From contig NZ_DASYHS010000007.1 of NCBI RefSeq assembly GCF_035998295.1, positions 1 to 5,220 of the forward strand: 5,220 bases of DNA, written 5' to 3'. The notes under the pieces were generated by a model that worked only from the letters and a program-made list of their open reading frames with translations, made no database searches and was not told where the DNA came from. Shown piece after piece: positions 1 through 4,551 of this stretch. Origin of the DNA: DASYHS01 sp035998295. GTDB lineage: Bacteria; Pseudomonadota; Alphaproteobacteria; Azospirillales; Azospirillaceae. Numbering within the stretch: position 1 is the first letter of the stretch; each line of letters opens with the position of its first letter. The position numbers were made by a program, and so were the translations under genes.

Positions 1-2170
1 CGTCGCCTGCGGCGAATGCGTGCAGGCCTGCCCGACCGGCGCACTGATGCCGGCGAGCCTGGTGGACGCGGCGGGCGCGATGGCCGCGCCCCCGGAGCGC
101 GAGGTCGACAGCGTCTGCCCCTATTGCGGCGTCGGCTGCCAGGTCACGTTCCGCGTGCGCGAGGACCGCATCGTCGCGGTCGACGGGCGCCCCGGGCCGG
201 CCAACCGGAACCGGCTGTGCGTCAAGGGGCGGTTCGGTTTCGACTACGTCCACAACCGCCAGCGGCTGACCACGCCGCTCGTCCGCCTGCCGGGCGCGCC
301 GAAGGGGCTAGACGTCGATCCGGCGAACCCGTTCACCCATTTCCGGCCGGCGAGCTGGGACGAGGCGCTGGACCTCGCGGCGGGCGGCCTCGCCGCGATC
401 CGCGACGCCCATGGCGGCGGGGCGCTGGCGGGCTTCGGATCGGCCAAGGGCTCGAACGAGGAGGCCTACCTGTTCCAGAAGCTGGTGCGCACCGGCTTCG
501 CGACCAACAACGTCGACCACTGCACCCGGCTGTGCCACGCCTCCTCGGTCGCGGCGCTGATGGAGGGCATCGGCTCGGCCGCGGTCACGGCACCCTTCAC
601 CGCGGTCGAGCAGGCCGAGGTGATCGTCGTGATCGGCGCCAACCCGACCGAGAACCACCCGGTCGCGGCCACCTTCTTCAAGCAGGCCGTTCGCCGCGGC
701 GCCAAGCTGGTCGTGATGGACCCGCGCGGCCAGGCCCTGAAGCGCCACGCCACCCACATGCTCCAGTTCCGCCCCGGGCGGGACGTCGCGATGCTGAACG
801 CGCTGCTCAACGTGATCGTGAGCGAGGGGCTGTACGACCGCGCCTATGTCGAGGCGCACACGCTCGACTTCGAGCGCCTCGCCGAGCACGTCGGGAGCTT
901 CACGCCGGAAGCGATGGCCCCGGTCTGCGGGATCGACGCGGACACGCTGCGCACGGTCGCGCGCCTCTACGCGACGTCGCGCGCCTCCATCGTCTTCTGG
1001 GGCATGGGCGTGTCCCAGCACGTCCACGGCACCGACAACGCGCGCTGCCTGATGGCGCTGGCGCTGATCACGGGGCAGGTCGGGCGGCCGGGGACCGGGC
1101 TGCACCCGCTGCGCGGCCAGAACAACGTCCAGGGCGCGTCCGACGCCGGGCTGATCCCGATGGTCTTCCCGGACTACCGCTCGGTCGAGGACGCCTCGGT
1201 GCGCGCCTTCTTCGAGGAGTTCTGGGGAGCGGCGCTGGCGCCCGAGCGCGGGCTCACGGTCGTCGAGATCGTCAACGCGGCCCATGAGGGGCGCATCCGC
1301 GGCCTCTACGTGATGGGCGAGAACCCCGCGATGTCGGACCCGGACGTGACCCATGCCCGCGAGGCGCTCGCCCGGCTCGACCATCTGGTGGTGCAGGACA
1401 TCTTCCTGACCGAGACGGCCTGCTTCGCCGACGTCGTCCTGCCGGCCTCGGCCTGGCCGGAGAAGGACGGGACGGTGACCAACACCAACCGCCAGGTCCA
1501 GCTCGGCCGCAAGGCGCTGCCGCTGCCCGGCGAGGCGCGGGAAGACTGGTGGATCATCCGGGAGATGGCGCGCCGGCTCGGCCTGGACTGGTCCTACGCG
1601 CATCCCCGCGAGGTGTTCGCGGAGATGGCGCTGGCGATGCCCTCGTTCCACGGCATCACCTGGGAGCGCCTGGAGCGCGAGGACGCCGTGACCTATCCCT
1701 GCGACGGCGAGGACGTGCCCGGGCACGACATCGTGTTCGGCGACGGTTTCCCGACGCCGACCGGGCGTGCCCGCCTCGTCCCGGCCGGCCTCGTCCCGCC
1801 GGCCGAGGAGCCGGACGCCGAGTACCCTATGGTGCTGACCACGGGGCGCCAGCTCGAGCACTGGCATACCGGCTCGATGACGCGGCGGGCCAGCGTGCTG
1901 GACGCGATCGAGCCGGAGGCGGTCGCCTGCGTGGCGCCCGAGGAGCTGGACCGGATCGGCGTCACCGCGGGCGGGCGCGTGCGCATAGCGACGCGGCGCG
2001 GGACGATCGAGCTGGCCGCGCGCGCCGACCCGGCCGTGGCGGTCGGGATGGTGTTCGTCCCGTTCTGCTACGCCGAGGCGGCCGCCAACGTGCTGACCAA
2101 CCCGGTGCTCGACCCGTTCGGCAAGATCCCGGAGTTCAAGTTCTGCGCGGCCAGGATCGAGCCGGCCTGA
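1..2170 (+). CDS. fdsA: Formate dehydrogenase alpha subunit (FdsA/FdhA type, Mo/W-bisMGD), 5'-truncated by the window edge
   Basis: This is the catalytic subunit of a cytoplasmic, probably NAD-linked formate dehydrogenase, which oxidises formate to CO2 at a bis-MGD molybdenum (or tungsten) centre. The frame is open at the window start and ends at TGA 2168-2170, giving 722 visible residues (residue 1 = codon at 2). Residues 3-11 (CGECVQACP) are the end of a bacterial ferredoxin motif, so the GTG at 20 is an internal codon and the true start lies upstream. Cys39, 42, 46 and 73 form the oxidoreductase [4Fe-4S] site, with the same spacing as E. coli FdhF Cys8/11/15/42. Cys178-His179 in DHCTRLCHA and Arg371 in LRGQNN match FdhF Sec140, His141 and Arg333, including the 193-residue spacing; the metal ligand here is Cys, not Sec. 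Residues from about 607 form the molybdopterin dinucleotide-binding domain. FdsA proteins are usually over 900 residues, so roughly 200 or more N-terminal residues are missing. Family assignment is secure; the exact subtype and symbol are inference. Confidence 0.95.
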   Translation, partial: VACGECVQACPTGALMPASLVDAAGAMAAPPEREVDSVCPYCGVGCQVTFRVREDRIVAVDGRPGPANRNRLCVKGRFGFDYVHNRQRLTTPLVRLPGAPKGLDVDPANPFTHFRPASWDEALDLAAGGLAAIRDAHGGGALAGFGSAKGSNEEAYLFQKLVRTGFATNNVDHCTRLCHASSVAALMEGIGSAAVTAPFTAVEQAEVIVVIGANPTENHPVAATFFKQAVRRGAKLVVMDPRGQALKRHATHMLQFRPGRDVAMLNALLNVIVSEGLYDRAYVEAHTLDFERLAEHVGSFTPEAMAPVCGIDADTLRTVARLYATSRASIVFWGMGVSQHVHGTDNARCLMALALITGQVGRPGTGLHPLRGQNNVQGASDAGLIPMVFPDYRSVEDASVRAFFEEFWGAALAPERGLTVVEIVNAAHEGRIRGLYVMGENPAMSDPDVTHAREALARLDHLVVQDIFLTETACFADVVLPASAWPEKDGTVTNTNRQVQLGRKALPLPGEAREDWWIIREMARRLGLDWSYAHPREVFAEMALAMPSFHGITWERLEREDAVTYPCDGEDVPGHDIVFGDGFPTPTGRARLVPAGLVPPAEEPDAEYPMVLTTGRQLEHWHTGSMTRRASVLDAIEPEAVACVAPEELDRIGVTAGGRVRIATRRGTIELAARADPAVAVGMVFVPFCYAEAAANVLTNPVLDPFGKIPEFKFCAARIEPA

Positions 2171-2181
2171 GAAGCGCGGCA

Positions 2182-2210
2182 GGGATCGGCGCCGCACCGG
2201 CGCCGATCCC
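2182..2210 (+). terminator. Perfect 13-bp GC-rich stem-loop after the formate dehydrogenase gene
   Basis: GGGATCGGCGCCG (2182-2194) and its exact reverse complement (2198-2210) are separated by a 3-nt loop, CAC. The hairpin begins 11 nt after the TGA stop of the formate dehydrogenase gene and about 75 nt before the rhomboid start. Its position and strength suggest transcription termination or 3'-end stabilisation of the fdh transcript. There is no U-tract after it (GTCCAGAG follows), so it is not a canonical intrinsic terminator. It may work with Rho or act as an mRNA 3'-end barrier. Confidence 0.6.
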
Positions 2211-2269
2211 GTCCAGAGTGTGAAACCCGGGAACGGCGGAGGCGTCCTCCGGTTGGCAGCCGGGAACCC

Positions 2270-2277
2270 GAGAAAGG
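2270..2277 (+). promoter_or_regulatory. Ribosome binding site of the rhomboid gene
   Basis: The purine-rich GAGAAAGG lies 8 nt before the ATG at 2286. It supports that ATG over the in-frame GTG at 2220, which would add 22 residues (KPGNGGGVLRLAAGNP and on) that do not resemble a rhomboid N-terminus. Confidence 0.5.
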
Positions 2278-2285
2278 CCCGACGC

Positions 2286-3068
2286 ATGTTCTTCCTGCCG
2301 CTCTACGACGACAATCCGACCCGTCGGCGGCCGGTGGTCACCTGGATGCTGATCGCGGCCTGCGTCCTGGTCTTCATGTGGCAGGTATCCCTGCCCCCGC
2401 TGCAGGGCCGGGCGGTCGTCTTCTCGTTCGGAGTGATCCCCGCGGTCCTGTTCGGCAATGCCGAACTGCCGCCGGAGCTGCGTGCCGTCCCCGGCTGGGC
2501 GAGCGTCTTCTCCTCCATGTTCATGCACGGGGGCTTCCTCCATCTCGGAGGGAACATGCTCTATCTCTGGATCTTCGGGAACAACGTCGAGGACAGCATG
2601 GGGCGCGGCCGCTTCCTGCTGTTCTACCTGCTCTGCGGCGCAGCGGCGGCGTTCGCGCAGGCGATCGCCGATCCCGCTTCCCGGGTGCCAATGATCGGGG
2701 CCAGCGGCGCGATCGGCGGCGTCCTCGGCGGCTACCTGATGCTGCATCCCCATGCGAACGTGCGCGTCCTGATGTGGATCATCATCATCGTGCGCATGAT
2801 CAACGTGCCCGCCCTGGTCGTGCTCGGAGTGTGGTTCGCGGGCCAGGTGCTGAGTGGTGCGATGACGCCGGTCGAGGAAGGGCAGGGCGGCGTCGCCTTC
2901 TGGGCCCATGTCGGCGGCTTCGTGGCCGGCGCGGCCCTGGTGCCGTTCTTCAGGCGGCCGGGCGTGCCGCTGTTCGACCGCCCGCACAGCCGCCCCTTCG
3001 AGGTGGTGCCGCCGCCGCCCTTGCGCCGCGGCAGCGTGCCGCCCTCGGGTGGCCGTAACCGGCCGTAG
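2286..3068 (+). CDS. Rhomboid family intramembrane serine protease
   Basis: This 260-residue polytopic inner-membrane protein should cleave transmembrane segments of client proteins; the substrate cannot be read from the sequence. The rhomboid signature is complete: H81-x4-H86-x3-N90 in MHGGFLHLGGNML, the nucleophile Ser140 in the GxSG motif GASG (138-141), and the catalytic His208 in AHVGGFVAG. Hydrophobic stretches near residues 17-36, 72-97, 108-128, 136-153, 160-190 and 203-222 fit the six-helix bacterial core. The N-terminus MFFLPLYDDNPTRRRPVVTW is the common entry to helix 1 in proteobacterial rhomboids. The C-terminus is a Pro/Arg-rich tail (about 223-260, with PPPP at 242-245) that is probably disordered; with its arginines next to the last helix it is likely cytoplasmic. 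The start at ATG 2286 is supported by GAGAAAGG 8 nt upstream. The gene stands between two hairpins, suggesting its own transcription unit. No rhomboid-linked partner is adjacent. Nothing catalytic is missing, so activity is expected. Confidence 0.93.
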   Translation: MFFLPLYDDNPTRRRPVVTWMLIAACVLVFMWQVSLPPLQGRAVVFSFGVIPAVLFGNAELPPELRAVPGWASVFSSMFMHGGFLHLGGNMLYLWIFGNNVEDSMGRGRFLLFYLLCGAAAAFAQAIADPASRVPMIGASGAIGGVLGGYLMLHPHANVRVLMWIIIIVRMINVPALVVLGVWFAGQVLSGAMTPVEEGQGGVAFWAHVGGFVAGAALVPFFRRPGVPLFDRPHSRPFEVVPPPPLRRGSVPPSGGRNRP

Positions 3069-3086
3069 GCTCCCGCCCACGGCCGG
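3059..3086 (+). terminator. Inverted repeat overlapping the rhomboid stop codon; possible terminator between convergent genes
   Basis: CCGGCCGT (3059-3066) pairs perfectly with ACGGCCGG (3079-3086) across a 12-nt loop. The left arm runs into the TAG stop of the rhomboid gene (3066-3068). The position between two convergent genes only 55 bp apart fits a terminator that could serve either strand. There is no T-run on either side, so the call is tentative. Confidence 0.35.
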
Positions 3087-3087
3087 A

Positions 3088-3127
3088 TACGCTTCGCGTC
3101 AGTTCTCGCCAGTACGCTTCGCGTCAG
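3088..3127. repeat. Two-copy 15-bp direct repeat, 25-bp period, at the 3' end of the binding-protein gene
   Basis: TACGCTTCGCGTCAG occurs exactly at 3088-3102 and 3113-3127, with starts 25 bp apart. Each copy holds a small hairpin, ACGC-TTC-GCGT (GAA loop on the - strand). The second copy overlaps the end of the minus-strand gene: its TCA at 3124-3126 is that gene's TGA stop codon. The repeat therefore fills most of the gap between the convergent genes. It could help form a 3' mRNA structure or be a remnant of a small dispersed element. Confidence 0.75.
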
Positions 3128-4329
3128 CCTTTGACCAGCGGGCAAGCGCTCTGGTCCAGCGGCAGGTAGGCCTCGTCGCCGGGGATGGTCTGGAGGATCT
3201 CGTAGTAGTCCCACGGCCCCGTGCTCTCGGACGGCTTCTTGACCCGGGCCAGATACATGTCGTGGACCATGCGGCCGTCGGCCCGCACGACGCCGTCCTT
3301 CGCGAACACGTCGTTGACCGGCATCTCGCGCATCTTCGCCGCGACGGCCGTCGCCTCGTCCGTGCCCGCGGCCTCGATCGCCTTCAGGTAATGAAGGATC
3401 GCCGAATACATCCCGGCCTGGACCATGTTGGGCATGCGCCCGTTCATGCGCTCCTGGTAGCGCTTCGACCAGGCGCGCGTCTCCTCGTCCATGTCCCAGT
3501 AGAAGCCGGTCGTCAGCACGAGGTCCTGCGCGACGTCGAGGCCGAGCGCGTGGATGTCGCTCAGCACCAGCAGCAGGCCCGCAAGCTGCTGGCCGCCCTG
3601 GGTCAGGCCGAACTCGGCCGCCTGCTTGATCGCGGTCGTGGTATCGGTCCCGGCGTTGGCGAGGCCGACGATCTGGGCGCCGGATCCCTGCGCCTGGAGC
3701 AGGAAGGAGGAGAAGTCGGCGGTGTTGAGCGGGTGGCGAACCGCGCCCATGACCTCGCCGCCGGCCTCCTTGACGACGGTGCTGACGTCGGCCTCGAGCG
3801 AGTGGCCGAAGGCGTAGTCCGCGGTCAGGAAGAACCAGGTCTTGCCGCCTTCCGCGACGACGGCCTTTCCGGTGCCGTTGGCGAGCGCGACCGTGTCGTA
3901 GGTCCAGTGGAAGCCGGTGGGCGAGCAGGCGTCGCCGGTCAGGCGGGAGGTCGCGGCGCCCGACACGATGTTCAGCTTGCCCTTCTCGCGTGCGATCTCC
4001 TGCACCGCGAGGGCGACCGAGGAGGTCGTCAGCTCGGTGACGGCATCGACGCCCTGGACGTCGAACCATTCGCGGGCGATGTTCGATCCGATGTCGGGCT
4101 TGTTCTGGTGGTCGGCCGAGACGACGTCGATCGGCTTGCCCAGCACGGTGCCGCCGAAATCCTCGACCGCCATCTGCGTGGCGACGACCGAGCCGATGCC
4201 GCCGAAGTCGGCGTAGAGGCCGGACTGGTCGTTGAGGACGCCGATGCGTACCCGGTCCCCGGAAACCTGCGCCTGCGCCGCGGTGGCGGACAGCGCCGCC
4301 ACAGCGGCGCCCAACAGGACTCGCTTCAT
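3124..4329 (-). CDS. ABC transporter substrate-binding protein, branched-chain amino acid (LivK-like) class
   Basis: This 401-residue periplasmic protein should capture a small solute and hand it to an inner-membrane ABC importer. The family is named for branched-chain amino acids, but many members bind amides, urea, aromatic acids or other carboxylates, so the ligand is unknown. Residues 1-20 are a Sec signal peptide: KR, a hydrophobic core, and a signal peptidase I site AQA before Gln21. Mature residues 27-46 (VRIGVLNDQSGLYADFGGIG) are the first strand and ligand loop of the type-1 periplasmic-binding fold (Peripla_BP_6-like). TELTTSSVALAV (98-109) and WFFLTADYAFGHSLEAD (165-181) are further conserved blocks. 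The only two cysteines, Cys135 and Cys396, probably form a disulfide; a Cys near the C-terminus is typical of this subgroup. The start at ATG 4329-4327 is fixed by the signal peptide and a strong Shine-Dalgarno 8 nt upstream. Longer in-frame upstream extension is non-coding repeat sequence. With a convergent gene downstream and a divergent gene upstream, it is transcribed alone: an orphan binding protein lacking permease and ATPase genes here. Confidence 0.93.
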   Translation of the reverse strand: MKRVLLGAAVAALSATAAQAQVSGDRVRIGVLNDQSGLYADFGGIGSVVATQMAVEDFGGTVLGKPIDVVSADHQNKPDIGSNIAREWFDVQGVDAVTELTTSSVALAVQEIAREKGKLNIVSGAATSRLTGDACSPTGFHWTYDTVALANGTGKAVVAEGGKTWFFLTADYAFGHSLEADVSTVVKEAGGEVMGAVRHPLNTADFSSFLLQAQGSGAQIVGLANAGTDTTTAIKQAAEFGLTQGGQQLAGLLLVLSDIHALGLDVAQDLVLTTGFYWDMDEETRAWSKRYQERMNGRMPNMVQAGMYSAILHYLKAIEAAGTDEATAVAAKMREMPVNDVFAKDGVVRADGRMVHDMYLARVKKPSESTGPWDYYEILQTIPGDEAYLPLDQSACPLVKG

Positions 4330-4337
4330 TGCTTCGT

Positions 4338-4345
4338 TCCTCCCT
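4338..4345 (-). promoter_or_regulatory. Strong Shine-Dalgarno of the substrate-binding protein gene
   Basis: On the - strand AGGGAGGA lies 8 nt before the ATG at 4329-4327. It is a near-ideal anti-16S match and fixes the start in front of the signal peptide. The 25-bp tandem repeats begin immediately upstream of it. Confidence 0.75.
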
Positions 4346-4346
4346 G

Positions 4347-4421
4347 GAGCGGCTTCGTCGCAGCGGTTCCGGAGCGACGTCGTCGCAGCGGTTCCGGAGC
4401 GACTTCGTCGCAGTGGTTTAT
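4347..4421. repeat. 25-bp tandem repeat, three units plus a decayed fourth, in the leader of the binding-protein gene
   Basis: Units lie at 4347-4371, 4372-4396 and 4397-4421. Each opens GAGCG, has GTCGCAG in the middle (offsets 11-17), and ends near GGTT plus three variable bases (units 1 and 2 end CGGTTCCG). Units 1 and 2 differ at two positions, units 2 and 3 at five. A decayed fourth unit may follow at about 4422-4447, keeping GAGCG and CGGTTCC with one inserted base. The core of each unit can form a hairpin: GCGAC-TTC-GTCGC in unit 3, GCGAC-GTC-GTCGC in unit 2, and a version with one G/T pair in unit 1. Since 25 is not a multiple of three, the array is not a coding repeat. It sits between the proposed promoter and the Shine-Dalgarno, so it would be transcribed as a structured 5' leader. 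Confidence 0.85.
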
Positions 4422-4427
4422 GAGCGG

Positions 4428-4456
4428 AGGGTAGGCGATCGGTTCCAAGGTGACAA
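4428..4456 (-). promoter_or_regulatory. Candidate sigma-70-like promoter of the substrate-binding protein gene
   Basis: Reading the - strand, TTGTCA (complement of 4451-4456) is a good -35 match (5 of 6). A 17-bp spacer precedes TACCCT (complement of 4428-4433), a weak -10 match. Transcription would start near 4421, giving a leader of about 90 nt that contains all three repeat units. The spacing is ideal, but the -10 is poor and promoter calls in GC-rich DNA are unreliable. Confidence 0.3.
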
Positions 4457-4461
4457 TCACC
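4449..4461. promoter_or_regulatory. Operator-like inverted repeat GGTGA-CAA-TCACC
   Basis: A perfect 5-bp inverted repeat with a 3-bp centre lies in the divergent intergenic region. It overlaps the proposed -35 of the binding-protein gene. A dyad of this size and place would suit a dimeric repressor or activator, but the half-sites are short and no regulator gene is in view. This is inference from position and symmetry only. Confidence 0.3.
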
Positions 4462-4491
4462 CCGGCGCACTGTCCCGGCATCCTCTCCCGA

Positions 4492-4520
4492 TGGAGTAAC
4501 CACACCGATCGTGGCATACT
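4492..4520 (+). promoter_or_regulatory. Weak candidate promoter for the divergent + strand gene
   Basis: CATACT (4515-4520) resembles a -10 element and lies about 30 nt before the ATG at 4552. The hexamer 17 bp upstream, TGGAGT (4492-4497), matches a -35 at only three positions. This is the most AT-containing spot just upstream of the gene, so it is the best available guess. Confidence 0.2.
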
Positions 4521-4536
4521 GCCGGCCAGGTTCAGC

Positions 4537-4541
4537 AAGGA
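4537..4541 (+). promoter_or_regulatory. Ribosome binding site of the gene starting at 4552
   Basis: AAGGA lies 10 nt before ATG 4552. Together with the lysine-led hydrophobic N-terminus that follows, it decides the start of this gene. Confidence 0.5.
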
Positions 4542-4551
4542 CGACCACAGC

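Noticed and set aside
533..535. Possible selenocysteine site in the formate dehydrogenase
   Set aside because: The metal-ligand codon is TGC (Cys), not TGA, so no selenocysteine insertion is needed.
20..2170. GTG at 20 as the true start of the formate dehydrogenase gene
   Set aside because: It falls inside the ferredoxin Cys motif, with Cys codons at 8 and 17 in the same open frame, so the protein begins upstream of the window.
2237..2251. Small hairpin CGGAGG-CGT-CCTCCG upstream of the rhomboid gene
   Set aside because: A 6-bp stem is common by chance in DNA this GC-rich, and it has no clear relation to a promoter or ribosome binding site. A leader role cannot be excluded.
308..2287. A 659-codon open frame on the - strand opposite the formate dehydrogenase gene
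   Set aside because: It is a GC-driven antisense shadow: its translation is Arg/His/Gly-rich with no recognisable motif, while the + strand frame has all the formate dehydrogenase residues.
2136..3080. A 314-codon open frame on the - strand opposite the rhomboid gene
   Set aside because: It is a shadow of the rhomboid coding sequence, whose catalytic motifs are all on the + strand.
3088..3127. CRISPR-like array
   Set aside because: There are only two 15-bp copies separated by 10 bp, with no variable spacers of CRISPR length and no cas genes. The leader array at 4347-4421 is contiguous and has no spacers at all.
2908..4434. A 508-codon open frame on the + strand opposite the binding-protein gene
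   Set aside because: Its product is low-complexity Arg/Gly/Val-rich sequence with no family features, while the - strand has a signal peptide, Shine-Dalgarno and a recognisable fold.
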